Shown here piece by piece: positions 44,759-55,357 of a stretch of DNA of 64,000 nt (within the stretch, counting starts at the first letter, position 1; each line of letters opens with the position of its first letter). Location: assembly GCF_020524355.2 (NCBI RefSeq), contig NZ_CP129019.1, forward strand, positions 1,054,001 to 1,118,000, read 5' to 3'. Below the pieces are notes generated by a model. That model did no database searches and had not been told where the DNA came from. It saw only the letters and a program-made list of their open reading frames with translations. Made by a program: the position numbers and the translations under genes. Source of the stretch: Mesobacillus subterraneus (GTDB lineage Bacteria > Bacillota > Bacilli > Bacillales > Cytobacillaceae).

Positions 44759-45037
44759 AGTGTCCAGCTCCAGCGCCTAGCCCCTCGAGTCGCTGGTCTA
44801 GCTACGGCTCCTAACTCCTCGAGACGCTTGTCTAGTGTCGCCTCCTAGAAACCCGAAACTTCAACTCCGCCGGCAGAAGCAAAAAGCGCTTCTTTGTCGG
44901 AGTCTCCAGTTTCTGCGTTTCTGGGCAGTCGGCTATACTTTTCGATTTCGGTCCTGCCAATGAAGTCAAAGAACGACTTCACTGTCAGGCCCTCCAGCGC
45001 TTGTCGGGGCTGACCAAGGCGCTGGCGCTTTTCTTAA
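44759..45037 (+). repeat. Composite palindromic element with a nested second repeat type
   Basis: The left end (44759-44794) and right end (about 44970-45037) are those of the dispersed element. Between them lies a second diverged left end (44798-44831) and a different palindromic stretch (about 44832-44940) bounded by GTGTCGCCTCCTAGAAACCC and GGGCAGTCGGC. This suggests insertion of one element into another. A further left-end remnant lies near 45088-45136. The 437-base gap holds nothing else. Confidence 0.75.
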
Positions 45038-45151
45038 CCAGGAATTTATAAAGTTATTGAGGTGTAGATAACTCCATGAAGTTTTCTTAATCCAGCTTCA
45101 GCGGCTAACCTCTCGAATCGCATGTGCTTATTATTCTTGCATCAGGATCAC

Positions 45152-45940
45152 TCATATAGCATTTTCGGTTAAATAAAATAATCCGCCGTTGACGATTGCG
45201 ATATTGACCTTAGGTTCATATTGCTCTTGTAAGGCGGCTTTTTCGGTGTTAAAACTATCAGTTTCTTCATCCTCGTCCTCATAAAAGTGATGAAGCAATT
45301 CCAGGTCCTTCTGCCAGCGTTTTCTTGCCTCTTCAGCCCAGGTATGATCCTCTTGTTCTACCCTTGTTGTCAAAAAAGACTGGATTCTGTTTACACCACT
45401 TTTTGGCCTTATTAATGGAGAAAGTGTATAGGCATAATCCGGAATCTTTGAATTCAACGGCAGCTTCAATATTTTGTCATGAAAGTCTTCTACCATCATT
45501 CCGTTGATCAGCTGCAGACCAATCGAATGGAATACATCCCGCTTCCTGTCACATTGATACGATATTTTCACATTCAACCCTATCCAGGGAATAAGCGGTG
45601 TTTGAGTAGGAAATTGGTTGCTTTGATACAATCGGATAAACCTGGCAAGATTTTTTGTCGATGCAAAAATCTGATGAAGGCGAGGAGACCCGAAATGGAT
45701 GACCTCACCTTTGATATCATCTGGTGCTTTCTGTTTATTGGTAATGAAGGTCAGCTTCATTGGATTAGGAACACCGCCTGTTTTCTCGAGGTAATGCCAG
45801 TAAAACGGGCGGTTCATCAATTCCTTATCGAGATCAACAGTTAACTGGACTGTCATATACCCCTTGTCATTCTCCATTAATTCACAGTTATTAGCTGTAA
45901 AATATCTCTCGAGAAAATTATGGATTTCCTGTTGCTGCAT
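45152..45940 (-). CDS. yqhG: YqhG family protein
   Basis: A 262-residue soluble protein matching YqhG (QLTVDLDKELMNRPFYWHYLEKTGG). No catalytic motif known. Its start has GGAGGG upstream and lies within the end of yqhH (23-base overlap), so the two are co-translated. The pair is conserved beside gcvT in Bacillus. Confidence 0.85.
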   Translation of the reverse strand: MQQQEIHNFLERYFTANNCELMENDKGYMTVQLTVDLDKELMNRPFYWHYLEKTGGVPNPMKLTFITNKQKAPDDIKGEVIHFGSPRLHQIFASTKNLARFIRLYQSNQFPTQTPLIPWIGLNVKISYQCDRKRDVFHSIGLQLINGMMVEDFHDKILKLPLNSKIPDYAYTLSPLIRPKSGVNRIQSFLTTRVEQEDHTWAEEARKRWQKDLELLHHFYEDEDEETDSFNTEKAALQEQYEPKVNIAIVNGGLFYLTENAI

Positions 45941-47606
45941 GCTGCTGTCCCTCCTTCATTTCCTCTGCGAACTGAATCATTGATGTCAGGTTTTCCATTT
46001 TGATCCGAATCTCACCTTCAGAATTTGATTTTCCGAAAATATCGGTCAAATGATCTTCGATATTGCCAAATTCCAATTTCGTCAGTATATCGTCAAGTTC
46101 ACCGATGACTTTTTCAAACAGATTGATTTTTTCGTATAACAGTTTCAGTACATGTTCTTCTACCGTATCTTTTGTCGCGAAATTATAAATTTTAACATCT
46201 TTCTCCTGCCCAAGGCGATGTATTCTTCCGATTCTTTGTTCAAGCCTCATCGGATTCCAGGGAAGATCAAAGTTGATGATATGGCTGCAGAATTGGAGAT
46301 TAATCCCTTCGCCGCCAGCCTCTGTTGCGATCAACACCTGGACATTCTTCTGGAAAAGCTCCCTCATCCAATCCTTTTTCCCGCGTTTGAATCCTCCTCG
46401 AAAAGGAACAGAAGTGATGCCATTTTGCTTCAAAAACCATTGAAGGTATAGCTGAGTGGCCCTGTATTCCGTAAAAATAATCACTTTGTCATTAATCTGC
46501 TGTATTAATTCAAGTGCTTTTTCGGCCTTAGAGTTTTTCGTAACCGCCTCAACGCGTTTTATCAGCTGGGCGATAGTATTCTGGAATCCCACCGAAGGAT
46601 TTTCTTGTCTCTGAAGCATGTTCCTGAGGGTGTAGAATACAGCTTCCCTGCTGCTGCAAGCTTCCCGTTGAAGTGTCATTAACGAGAATTGACTGGAGCT
46701 AAGACCGGCTTCTGATCCTCTTAAAGATTGAACCGAATCGTACAGTGCACGTTCTTCTTCTGAGAAGTAGATAGGAATGGTCTCTACATGGCGTTTAGTC
46801 CATTCGATTCCCGTATCGGAGCGCCTGTTGCGGATCATGACTTTATTGACTAGCTCTCTAAGGTGTTCATCATCATTAACAGACCTGGCATCCTTCTTAT
46901 ACTTATCATAGAACACCGATTCACTGCCCAGATGTCCTGGTTTTAAGAGTGAAACGAGATTGAAAATTTCTTCAATCCGATTTTGTATCGGTGTCGCTGT
47001 CAGCAGAAGACAAAATCTTTTCTTAAGATTTTGGACAAATTCATAGTTTTTTGTTTTGTTATTTTTTAGCTTGTGAGCTTCATCAATAATGATAAGGTCA
47101 TAATTTAAGTTGTTGATGATTTCCTTGTGTGGCGCCCTTTTGGCTGTGTCGATTGATGAAACGACAACATCGCATTGCTCCCATACATAACTTTTCTTTT
47201 GCGCAATAGCAGGAATATGGAATTTTGTATTAAGTTCCATGGCCCACTGCGAGACAAGGGATGCAGGAACAAGAATCAATACTTTTTTGACCAGGCCTCT
47301 GATCATGTATTCTTTCAAAATCAATCCAGCCTCGATTGTTTTCCCAAGGCCGACTTCATCGGCCAGTATTGCTTTTCCGTTCATGTTTTCAACGACTTGT
47401 TTCGCGACCTCCAGCTGATGTGGCAAAGGAGTAAGTTGAGGCAGATGCGCTGGTGCCTGAAGTCCTTCGAATTCCGGGATAATTGTATGTTTTTCTATCT
47501 CAACGGCAAGCTTATAAAGCTCCCAATTTCCCCATGGGCCGTCATTCTCATTTCTTTCAGCCATCTCGTCCTGCCAGGAAGAATCAAAGTTAATTTGAAC
47601 GGTCAT
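45918..47606 (-). CDS. yqhH: SNF2-family DNA-dependent ATPase/helicase
   Basis: A 562-residue SNF2/RapA-like protein with motif I ADEVGLGKT, motif II DEAH, motif III LTATPIQN, and C-terminal motifs ATEAGGEGINLQ and QRIGRIHRLGQ. Relatives remodel protein-nucleic acid complexes such as stalled RNA polymerase; the target is unknown. ATG 47606 has GAGGTGG 5-6 bases upstream; GTG 47615 is the alternative. Divergent from the gcv riboswitch leader. Confidence 0.9.
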   Translation of the reverse strand: MTVQINFDSSWQDEMAERNENDGPWGNWELYKLAVEIEKHTIIPEFEGLQAPAHLPQLTPLPHQLEVAKQVVENMNGKAILADEVGLGKTIEAGLILKEYMIRGLVKKVLILVPASLVSQWAMELNTKFHIPAIAQKKSYVWEQCDVVVSSIDTAKRAPHKEIINNLNYDLIIIDEAHKLKNNKTKNYEFVQNLKKRFCLLLTATPIQNRIEEIFNLVSLLKPGHLGSESVFYDKYKKDARSVNDDEHLRELVNKVMIRNRRSDTGIEWTKRHVETIPIYFSEEERALYDSVQSLRGSEAGLSSSQFSLMTLQREACSSREAVFYTLRNMLQRQENPSVGFQNTIAQLIKRVEAVTKNSKAEKALELIQQINDKVIIFTEYRATQLYLQWFLKQNGITSVPFRGGFKRGKKDWMRELFQKNVQVLIATEAGGEGINLQFCSHIINFDLPWNPMRLEQRIGRIHRLGQEKDVKIYNFATKDTVEEHVLKLLYEKINLFEKVIGELDDILTKLEFGNIEDHLTDIFGKSNSEGEIRIKMENLTSMIQFAEEMKEGQQHAATGNP

Positions 47607-47783
47607 TTTATCCACCTCTTTTAATGTATAAATATATTGCCGAAATTGGCTCTCTAATGGTAGGATGAAGTTAGCTTTTGAATGTTTTGAAATTTGTCAT
47701 TTTATAGACTTAAATAGTCAGTTTACAGACATGTAATAACGTCTAGCATGCCCAATTGTGAAAATAATATTAATGCGGATGAC

Positions 47784-47986
47784 AACAAGGGGAGAGACTA
47801 CTTACGTAGCGCCGAAGGAGCAAGCAATCTTTGTGAATCTCTCAGGCAAAAGAACTCTTGTTTGACGCATCTCTGGAGAGCGCTTTTTTAGTGGGAGCCA
47901 CCAAAGGGGAAAGCCTTTAAAGGTAAACTTTCAGGTGAAAGGACAGAGACCTTCTCAGATTCAGAGGGGGTACTCTGTCCTTTTTT
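47784..47986 (+). promoter_or_regulatory. Tandem glycine riboswitch with terminator, upstream of gcvT
   Basis: Two glycine aptamers in series: the first from GGGGAGAGACTAC through GCGCCGAAGGAGCAA and TCTCAGGCAAAAG to about 47880, the second from GTGGGAGCCACC to CAGGTGAAAGGACAGAG at about 47950. An expression platform hairpin GGACAGAG/CTCTGTCC (47941-47980) ends in TTTTTT. Glycine binding should prevent termination and turn on the cleavage genes. Confidence 0.95.
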
Positions 47987-48085
47987 ATGGCTTCATTGGC
48001 GCAGGGGAACCAGTAACAATTTTGACCGCTTTAAAACCCGTTTTGTAAACTGATTTTTTTTCTATAGGACGAAGGGGGATACATA

Positions 48086-49180
48086 ATGACTGAATTAAAA
48101 CGAACGCCGCTATTTGAAGTGTACAAGGAATACGGCGGGAAGACGGTTGATTTTGGAGGCTGGGAGCTTCCGGTCCAATTTTCAAGCATCAAAGAAGAGC
48201 ATGAAGCAGTAAGGACAAAATCTGGTCTATTCGATGTTTCCCATATGGGAGAAATTGAAGTGAAAGGCTCCGATAGTCTGGACTATTTACAAAAGATGAT
48301 GACAAATGATGTTTCAAAACTTAAAAACGGCGGTGCCCAATACACAGCGATGTGTTATGAGACCGGCGGCACTGTTGATGATTTATTGGTCTATAAACTT
48401 GAGGATGAGCATTACCTTCTCGTTGTGAATGCCTCCAATATTGAAAAAGATTTTGAATGGATGCAGGATCATCTTGCAGGCAATGTGACAATCGAGAACT
48501 TGTCCGAAGGCATAGCCCAGCTTGCTCTGCAGGGACCCCTTGCTGAGGTAGTCCTTCAAAAGCTTACGGACCATGATCTTAGCTCAATCGGCTTTTTCAA
48601 ATTCAGTGAGGAAGTTGATCTTAACGGCAAGAAAGCGCTTGTGTCACGAACAGGATATACAGGCGAGGATGGATTTGAAATTTACTGCGATTCAAAGGAT
48701 GCTGTTAGCCTATGGAAAGAAATCCTTGACGCAGGCAAAGAAGAAGGAGTCATTCCATGCGGGCTTGGTGCCAGGGATACACTCCGCTTTGAAGCGAACC
48801 TTGCTCTGTATGGACAGGAACTTTCATCTGAGATCAGTCCGCTTGAAGCTGGAATAGGCTTTGCTGTGAAGCTAAATAAGGAAGCTGATTTCATTGGAAA
48901 AGAAGCACTTAAACAACAAAAAGAAAATGAACTGCCTAGAAAGCTTGTCGGCATTGAAATGATCGATCGCGGGATCCCTCGCCATGGATATCCCGTTTAC
49001 AAAGGGGCTACTCGGATTGGCGAAGTCACGACGGGCACGCAATCACCGACGCTCAAGAAAAATATCGGGCTGGCACTGATTGATGCAAAGGAAACTGAGT
49101 TAGGAAATGAAGTGGAAGTTGAAATTCGCGGCAAACGCCTAAAAGCTGCTGTTTCAGCTACACCTTTTTATAAAAGATAA
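48086..49180 (+). CDS. gcvT: Glycine cleavage system T protein (aminomethyltransferase)
   Basis: A 364-residue T protein that transfers the methylene group from aminomethylated GcvH to tetrahydrofolate, releasing ammonia. Conserved [31 protein letters not shown] and [14 protein letters not shown] are present. First gene after the glycine riboswitch and first of gcvT-gcvPA-gcvPB. AAGGGGG upstream of ATG. Confidence 0.96.
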   Translation: MTELKRTPLFEVYKEYGGKTVDFGGWELPVQFSSIKEEHEAVRTKSGLFDVSHMGEIEVKGSDSLDYLQKMMTNDVSKLKNGGAQYTAMCYETGGTVDDLLVYKLEDEHYLLVVNASNIEKDFEWMQDHLAGNVTIENLSEGIAQLALQGPLAEVVLQKLTDHDLSSIGFFKFSEEVDLNGKKALVSRTGYTGEDGFEIYCDSKDAVSLWKEILDAGKEEGVIPCGLGARDTLRFEANLALYGQELSSEISPLEAGIGFAVKLNKEADFIGKEALKQQKENELPRKLVGIEMIDRGIPRHGYPVYKGATRIGEVTTGTQSPTLKKNIGLALIDAKETELGNEVEVEIRGKRLKAAVSATPFYKR

Positions 49181-49209
49181 AAAGTAAAAGCCGGAGAGGG
49201 GAAAAAGTT

Positions 49210-50556
49210 ATGAAGCATCGCTATTTACCGCTGACTGAAAGTGATAAAAACGCAATGTTGGAAAGCATCGGCGTTTCATCGATCGATGAATTATTCGGCG
49301 ATATTCCTGAAAAAGTCCGTTTTGCCGGAGAATATAACATTAAACCAGCCAAGTCTGAAACAGCTCTTATGAAAGAACTGACAACAATGGCTGCGAAAAA
49401 TGCCGATTTGAAAATGAACACTTCCTTTATCGGCGCTGGTGTCTACGACCATTACATTCCAGTGATTGTTGACCATGTCCTTTCACGTTCAGAGTTCTAC
49501 ACTGCTTATACACCATATCAGCCTGAGATTTCACAAGGGGAACTTCAGGCAATCTTTGAATTCCAGACCATGATCAGTGAATTGACTGGCATGGAGGTAG
49601 CGAATTCATCCATGTATGACGGAGGAACAGCTCTTGCTGAAGCAGCGATGCTGAGTGCAGGACATACAAGACGTAAAAAAGTCTTGATCTCAAGTGCTGT
49701 CCATCCTGAATACAAGGACGTAGTCAAATCATATGCAAAGGGACAGTACATCGATGTTGTGGAAGTACCGCATAAGGATGGCGTAACTGACCTTGAAGTG
49801 CTTAAGGATATGGCAAGTGAAGATGTCGCTGCTGTCATCGTTCAATATCCAAACTTCTTCGGCGGACTTGAATCAATGAAGGAAATCGAAGAAATCGTCC
49901 ATGAAAATAAATCGTTGTTCGTTGTATCCAGCAACCCTCTTGCACTTGGAGCATTGACTCCTCCAGGGAAGTTCGGTGCTGATATCGTAACCGGAGATGC
50001 CCAGCCTTTTGGAATACCGACAGCATTCGGCGGTCCTCACTGCGGATATTTCGCTGTTTCTGGAAAGCTCATGAGAAAGGTTCCAGGCAGACTAGTCGGC
50101 CAGACGAAGGATGACCAGGGACGCCGGGGATTCGTATTGACGCTTCAGGCGAGAGAACAGCATATCCGCCGCGACAAAGCGACATCCAATATTTGCTCAA
50201 ACCAGGCACTGAATGCACTGGCTGCATCAGTAGCGATGACGGCTCTTGGCAAAAAAGGCGTTCGTGAAATGGCTGTGGCCAATATCCAAAAAGCTCATTA
50301 TGCGAAAAAGGCTTTTAAAGAGAATGGCTTCGAAATCGCATTCGAAGGACCTACTTTCAATGAGTTTGTCGTTAAGCTGAATAAGCCGGTTAAAGAAGTA
50401 AACCAAAAGCTTCTTGAACATGGCATTATCGGTGGCTATGACCTTGGACGCGATGATTCCAATCTCGAAAACCACATGCTTGTTGCGATAACAGAATTAA
50501 GAACAAAAGAAGAAATCGATACTTTTGTAAAGGAAATGGGGGATATCAATGCATAA
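49210..50556 (+). CDS. gcvPA: Glycine dehydrogenase (decarboxylating) subunit 1
   Basis: A 448-residue N-terminal subunit of the two-subunit P protein. Motifs [32 protein letters not shown] and [10 protein letters not shown] are characteristic. With GcvPB it decarboxylates glycine and loads aminomethyl onto lipoyl-GcvH; the PLP lysine is on GcvPB. It overlaps gcvPB by 8 bases. gcvH is not in the window. Confidence 0.96.
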   Translation: MKHRYLPLTESDKNAMLESIGVSSIDELFGDIPEKVRFAGEYNIKPAKSETALMKELTTMAAKNADLKMNTSFIGAGVYDHYIPVIVDHVLSRSEFYTAYTPYQPEISQGELQAIFEFQTMISELTGMEVANSSMYDGGTALAEAAMLSAGHTRRKKVLISSAVHPEYKDVVKSYAKGQYIDVVEVPHKDGVTDLEVLKDMASEDVAAVIVQYPNFFGGLESMKEIEEIVHENKSLFVVSSNPLALGALTPPGKFGADIVTGDAQPFGIPTAFGGPHCGYFAVSGKLMRKVPGRLVGQTKDDQGRRGFVLTLQAREQHIRRDKATSNICSNQALNALAASVAMTALGKKGVREMAVANIQKAHYAKKAFKENGFEIAFEGPTFNEFVVKLNKPVKEVNQKLLEHGIIGGYDLGRDDSNLENHMLVAITELRTKEEIDTFVKEMGDINA

Positions 50557-52012
50557 GGAAGATCAGCCACTCATTTTTGAATTAAGCACACCGGGCCGTG
50601 TCGGCTACAGCCTTCCGGAAATGGATGTTCCAGAAGCCAATTTATCCGAGCTTTTGCCAGAAGGATTCCTTCGTGAAGAAGAACCAGAACTTCCTGAAGC
50701 TTCCGAGCTTGATATCATGCGCCATTACACTGCACTATCCAAGCGCAACCATGGTGTTGATTCCGGGTTCTATCCGCTTGGATCTTGTACGATGAAATAC
50801 AATCCGAAGATGAATGAAAATGTTGCCCGCTTCAATGGTTTTGCCCATTTGCATCCACTGCAGGATGAAAGCTCCGTTCAGGGTGCTCTTGAATTGATGT
50901 ACGACCTGCAGGAACACTTGATTGAAATTACTGGCATGGACGAGGTGACACTACAGCCGGCAGCTGGTGCACATGGCGAGTGGACGGGCTTGATGATGAT
51001 CCGTGCTTATCACGAAGCAAATGGTGACGACAAGCGTACGAAGGTCATTGTTCCTGACTCTGCTCACGGAACAAACCCGGCATCCGCAACTGTAGCTGGT
51101 TTTGAAACAATCACTGTAAAATCAGATGAAAACGGTCTGGTCGATTTAGAAGACCTGAAGAAGGTTGTCGGTGAGGATACAGCTGCGTTGATGCTGACGA
51201 ATCCGAACACCCTTGGTCTATTTGAAGAAAACATTCTTGAGATGGCTGAAATCGTCCACAGCGCAGGCGGCAAGCTTTATTATGATGGAGCAAACCTGAA
51301 CGCTGTTATGTCCAAGGCACGCCCTGGCGACATGGGCTTTGATGTAGTTCACTTGAACCTTCATAAGACATTCACAGGCCCTCATGGCGGCGGAGGACCA
51401 GGTTCAGGCCCGGTCGGTGTAAAAGCAGACCTGATACCATTCCTGCCAAAGCCAATCGTGACGAAGCAGGATGGTGTTTATAAGTTCGATTACGACCGTC
51501 CGCAATCAATCGGAAGGGTGAAGCCATACTATGGCAACTTCGGCATCAATGTCCGCGCCTATACGTATATTCGTACAATGGGTCCAGATGACCTGAAAGC
51601 TGTTACGGAGTATGCTGTGTTGAACGCTAACTATATGATGAGAAGGCTTGCTGAGTACTATGACCTTCCATTTAACAGGCATTGCAAGCATGAATTCGTC
51701 CTTAGCGGCAAGCGCCAGAAGAAGTTAGGCGTTCGTACGTTGGATATCGCCAAACGCCTGTTAGACTTTGGCTACCATCCGCCGACGATCTACTTCCCAT
51801 TGAATGTGGAAGAAGCGATCATGATCGAGCCGACTGAAACGGAATCCAAGGAAACCCTTGATGCCTTCATCGATGCGATGATTCAAATCGCCAGGGAAGC
51901 GGAAGAGAATCCGGAAATCGTCCAGGAAGCGCCACACTCCACAGTAGTAGGCCGTATGGATGAAACAACTGCTGCAAGGAAGCCGATCTTGCGCTACCAG
52001 AAAGCAGAATAA
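50549..52012 (+). CDS. gcvPB: Glycine dehydrogenase (decarboxylating) subunit 2
   Basis: A 487-residue PLP-dependent subunit of glycine decarboxylase. The cofactor lysine lies in [19 protein letters not shown] near residue 272; the glycine-rich region is typical of P protein. [16 protein letters not shown] and [12 protein letters not shown] are also conserved. Last gene of the operon. Confidence 0.96.
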   Translation: MHKEDQPLIFELSTPGRVGYSLPEMDVPEANLSELLPEGFLREEEPELPEASELDIMRHYTALSKRNHGVDSGFYPLGSCTMKYNPKMNENVARFNGFAHLHPLQDESSVQGALELMYDLQEHLIEITGMDEVTLQPAAGAHGEWTGLMMIRAYHEANGDDKRTKVIVPDSAHGTNPASATVAGFETITVKSDENGLVDLEDLKKVVGEDTAALMLTNPNTLGLFEENILEMAEIVHSAGGKLYYDGANLNAVMSKARPGDMGFDVVHLNLHKTFTGPHGGGGPGSGPVGVKADLIPFLPKPIVTKQDGVYKFDYDRPQSIGRVKPYYGNFGINVRAYTYIRTMGPDDLKAVTEYAVLNANYMMRRLAEYYDLPFNRHCKHEFVLSGKRQKKLGVRTLDIAKRLLDFGYHPPTIYFPLNVEEAIMIEPTETESKETLDAFIDAMIQIAREAEENPEIVQEAPHSTVVGRMDETTAARKPILRYQKAE

Positions 52013-52026
52013 TGAATTGATTGAGG

Positions 52027-52057
52027 GTCCTGCCGGTTTGTTTCGGCAGGACTTTAT
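52027..52057 (+). terminator. gcv operon terminator
   Basis: GTCCTGCCG/CGGCAGGAC stem followed by a short T-rich stretch. Confidence 0.75.
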
Positions 52058-52091
52058 TGCATTTTTATCCCTTAAGGAAGCAAACCTGGCA

Positions 52092-52715
52092 TGACTTCGG
52101 ACAAAATCAAGAGCGGAGGCTGAGAATTTGTCTTAAGTTGGGGTGACTTCGGACAAATCTGAGAAGAGAAGCTGAGATTTTGTCCGAACCTGGTGTGACT
52201 TCGGACAAAATTAAGAGTGAAAGTCGAGATTTTGTCTGAACCCGGTATGACTTCGGACAAAAAGTCAAGGGAGCATTGAGATTTTGTCCGAACCTGGTGT
52301 GACTTCGGACAAAATTAAGAGTGAAAGCGGAGATTTTGTCTGAAGTTGGTGTGACTTCGGACAAAATTAAGAGTGAAAGCGGAGATTTTGTCTGAAGTTG
52401 GTGTGACTTCGGACAAAATTAAGAGTGAAAGTCGAGATTTTGTCTGAAGTTGGTGTGACTTCGGACAAAATTAAGAGTGAAAGCGGAGATTTTGTCTGAA
52501 GTTGGTGTGACTTCGGACAAAATTAAGAGTGAAAGTCGAGATTTTGTCTGAACCCGGTATGACTTCGGACAAAACTAAGAGGAAGAGCTAAGATTTTGTC
52601 CGAACCTGGTATAACTTCGGACAAAACTAAGAGGACAAGCAGAGATTTTGTCTGAACCTGATGTGACTTCGGACAAAACCAGGTGGATAAGCAAAAGTTT
52701 TGTCCGAACCTAGCA
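52092..52715 (+). repeat. Tandem array of about twelve 52-bp hairpin units
   Basis: The core GACTTCGGACAAAA recurs about every 52 bases from 52095 to 52664, all in one orientation, with a degenerate unit at the end. Each unit holds inverted arms ACTTCGGACAAAAT and ATTTTGTCTGAAGT, so hairpins can form within or between units. Central units are nearly identical, outer ones diverge. It fills most of the 801-base gap between gcvPB and yqhL. No credible coding frame: 52 is not a multiple of three. Confidence 0.93.
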
Positions 52716-52764
52716 TGAATTCTGTCTCTGGACTATTCAATATTACGGATTTCTAAAAAAAATA

Positions 52765-52795
52765 CTAAACCCCCCAGCAATCATGCTGAGGGGTA
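52765..52795 (-). terminator. yqhL terminator
   Basis: Minus strand CCCCTCAGCA/TGCTGGGGGG stem with ATGATT-type loop, followed by TTTAGTATTTTTTTT. Confidence 0.65.
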
Positions 52796-52813
52796 ATTTT
52801 ATGGGATAATTGC

Positions 52814-53194
52814 TTATTTAGCTTTGACTTTGCCGCCCCATTTTTTGAAGCCGCCTTGAAGTTGGTTCAAGTCCTTATAGCCTTTTTTGTAAAGCAGCTG
52901 TGCAGCACGTCCGCTGCGTGATCCGCTCTGGCAGTATAGGTAGACAGGCTTGTCCGGCCTGATTTCCTTCAGGCGTGTCTTAAGCTGGGTAAGCGGGATA
53001 TTTCTCGCGCCTAAAATGTGTCCACCAGCGAATTCATTTGGTTCACGGACATCGATTAGTTGCGCTTTGCGATAACCGGCTTTAAATTCTTCCTCTGTCA
53101 GGGTCTTGAGGATTTTCTTTTGGCGGAAATACATAAACACAGAGTAAAGAATAACCGCAACTGTTAGGACGATTAAAAAGATAAGTGTATCCAA
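52814..53194 (-). CDS. yqhL: Membrane-anchored rhodanese-like protein
   Basis: A 126-residue protein: one N-terminal membrane helix (FLIVLTVAVILYSVFMYF) and a rhodanese domain with active-site YCQSGSRSGRAA (Cys near residue 88). It may carry sulfur from small donors; the substrate is unknown. The start is TTG at 53194 after AAAGGAG. Matches B. subtilis yqhL in place beside lipM. Confidence 0.88.
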   Translation of the reverse strand: MDTLIFLIVLTVAVILYSVFMYFRQKKILKTLTEEEFKAGYRKAQLIDVREPNEFAGGHILGARNIPLTQLKTRLKEIRPDKPVYLYCQSGSRSGRAAQLLYKKGYKDLNQLQGGFKKWGGKVKAK

Positions 53195-53369
53195 AACATA
53201 TTTCTCCTTTCAAGCTTAGCTGAGCCACTTTTAATTATATAAGCCTTCATGGCAGAGAGCAAAGGAAATTAATAAATTTCTTTAAATCAACTTGCTTTGC
53301 TTTTGAAATTTATTTTGTTAGACTAAAAAAATCTTAGCTTTAAACTATTTTAAATGGGGTTAAATTTGT

Positions 53370-54206
53370 ATGAATAAAGAGGTATGGGGATTTATTGATT
53401 CAGGAGACTGTTCGCCTTCTTTTAACATGGCGCTGGATGAGGCCTTGCTTGATTGGCATGGTGCAGGAATAATTCCTCCGGTGGTCCGTTTCTATGGTTG
53501 GAACCCGGCGACACTATCAGTTGGTTATTTTCAAAAGATCGAAAGAGAAATTGATATGGAGGCTGTGAAGCAGCACGGTCTTGGTTTTGTAAGGAGACCT
53601 ACTGGGGGCAGGGGCGTCCTGCATGAACATGAACTTACATACAGCGTAATTGTAACTGAAGAACACCCAGAAATGCCAAAAACAGTAACAGAAGCATACC
53701 GGGTGATATCGGAAGGGATTTTACAAGGGTTCCAAAAGTTAGGACTGGAAGCTTATTTTGCTGTACCAAAAACCTCTGCTGATAAAGAAACGTTGAAAAA
53801 CCCGCGATCTGCAGTTTGTTTTGATGCTCCAAGCTGGTATGAGCTTGTTGTTGAGGGCCGTAAAGTAGCAGGCAGCGCACAGACCCGGCAAAAAGGGGTT
53901 ATCCTTCAGCATGGTTCTATTTTGCTTGATTTAGATGAGGATAAGCTTTTCAGTTTATTCAAGTATCCGAATGACCGTGTTAAAGAGAGAATGCAGAAGG
54001 CCTTTAAAACAAAAGCTGTTGCCATTAATGAGATCAGCAACCGCAAGATTAATCTTGAAGAAGCGAAGAAAGCATTCAAGGAAGGTTTTGAAGATGGCTT
54101 GGGAATTATTTTGGAGCCATATAATTTAAGTCAAGATGAATTGGATTATGTAAATGCACTGGCTAAAAATAAGTACGAATCTGATGAGTGGAATTTTAAA
54201 AGATAA
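53370..54206 (+). CDS. lipM: Octanoyl-[ACP]:protein N-octanoyltransferase LipM
   Basis: A 278-residue BPL/LplA-LipB-family enzyme that moves octanoate from acyl carrier protein to GcvH, the first step of lipoate assembly in Bacillus. [20 protein letters not shown] and [12 protein letters not shown], with the acyl-accepting Cys near 150, and [11 protein letters not shown] are diagnostic. It sits close to the glycine cleavage genes, whose H protein is its substrate. Single-gene unit. Confidence 0.93.
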   Translation: MNKEVWGFIDSGDCSPSFNMALDEALLDWHGAGIIPPVVRFYGWNPATLSVGYFQKIEREIDMEAVKQHGLGFVRRPTGGRGVLHEHELTYSVIVTEEHPEMPKTVTEAYRVISEGILQGFQKLGLEAYFAVPKTSADKETLKNPRSAVCFDAPSWYELVVEGRKVAGSAQTRQKGVILQHGSILLDLDEDKLFSLFKYPNDRVKERMQKAFKTKAVAINEISNRKINLEEAKKAFKEGFEDGLGIILEPYNLSQDELDYVNALAKNKYESDEWNFKR

Positions 54207-54214
54207 AAATATTT

Positions 54215-54239
54215 AAAAGCGGATTTTCCGCTTTTTTTT
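54215..54239 (+). terminator. lipM terminator
   Basis: AAAAGCGGA/TCCGCTTTT stem and T run. Confidence 0.8.
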
Positions 54240-54402
54240 GTTTGTATCCAGTATTTTCTAGGTTTTGAGGATTTATAAAAAAGTGCAACCCTCGAAATTT
54301 GTTGTTTTTTATCATTTACTGGAGATATTCTATCTTTCTCTCTTTATATCTCTATTTTTTAATAGTTTTCAGGTTTGACAAAAACACTAACCTTTGACCT
54401 TA

Positions 54403-54448
54403 ACACCATATATAGTATTGTCGAAAATTAAAAATACACTATATATTG
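54403..54448 (+). promoter_or_regulatory. Two NrdR-type boxes upstream of nrdJ
   Basis: ACACCATATATAG (54403) and ACACTATATATTG (54436) both resemble the NrdR box and are 33 bases apart, about three helical turns, the usual paired arrangement in ribonucleotide reductase promoters. They lie about 115-160 bases before the chosen start in the 356-base lipM-nrdJ gap. ATP/dATP-sensing NrdR would repress here. Confidence 0.7.
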
Positions 54449-54562
54449 ATTTTTGGTGTTTCGATATGATAACGTAAGGGTAATTCAAAAATGCAGCTAG
54501 AATTACATACTTCTAGTAATACATTAGAGAAAAGATTTAAAACCGTAGAAGGAGTTGTAGAA

Positions 54563-55357
54563 ATGTCTGTAACTATTGGACAAAAAATGAGCCTGGATGT
54601 TGAAAGCCTGAACAAGGATATTAAGCTGTTCCCGCAGGTTCACCCGATTACCTCTGATATGAAACTTACCCACAAAGGCGTCTCCCGTTTAGTCATGCTG
54701 GACCGCTATACTTTTAAAGACACTGAAAAAATTACTCTATCAAATGGTGACTTCGTCGTCCTCACTATCAAAGAGGATCCAAAGTTCCCGGCACGCGGAC
54801 TTGGATTCATACAAGATATTGATTGGGAAAACAAAAAAGCTAAAGTGCTCGTGGATGAAGAATTCCGCGGTGTGCTGGATGACCCGGAAGAAGCAGCAAC
54901 CGGCGTGATCACAAAGTCACTGGATGTCATCGAAAAGCCGTTGGAAGTATTCTACGAGCAAATCGCGAAACGTAATGCTACAGGCCTTGCAGCTGTTGAA
55001 AAGACTGAGGAAAAGCGCCAGGAATGGTTTGAGAAGTTCTATCAAGAGCTTGTATCGATGAACTTCATTCCTGCAGGCCGTGTTCTCTACGGTGCGGGTG
55101 CGGCAACAGACGTGACCTACTTCAACTGTTATGTCATGCCGTTTGTAAAAGATTCACGCGAAGGAATTTCCGAGCATCGTAAGCAGGTCATGGAAATCAT
55201 GAGCCGCGGCGGCGGAGTAGGAACGAATGGTTCGACACTAAGGCCGCGCAACACACTAGCCAAGGGTGTAAACGGAAAATCATCCGGATCGGTTTCATGG
55301 CTTGATGACATAGCCAAGCTGACACATTTAGTTGAGCAGGGCGGGTCAAGACGTGGT
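54563..55357 (+). CDS. nrdJ: Class II (B12-dependent) ribonucleotide reductase, exon 1
   Basis: First coding segment (265 codons) of a protein of about 852 residues when joined as 54563-55357, 55675-56319, 56570-57688. NrdJ reduces ribonucleotides to deoxyribonucleotides using adenosylcobalamin. This exon has FIPAGRVLYGAGAATDVTYFNCYV, with one redox cysteine, and REGISEHRKQVMEIMSRGGGVGTN. It ends with GGSRRG at a GGT codon. ATG 54563 with GAAGGAG upstream is preferred over ATG 54491 (24 codons longer, no ribosome site). Unspliced, the frame would stop at 55369. Confidence 0.9.

Noticed and set aside
52107..52364. Minus-strand open frame (MSEVTPTSDKISAF...) in the tandem array
   Set aside because: It only arises because the 52-bp units lack stops in that frame for a while. 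The unit length is not a multiple of three and there is no ribosome site.
52092..52715. CRISPR array
   Set aside because: Whole 52-bp units repeat with no unique spacers, and no cas genes are nearby.
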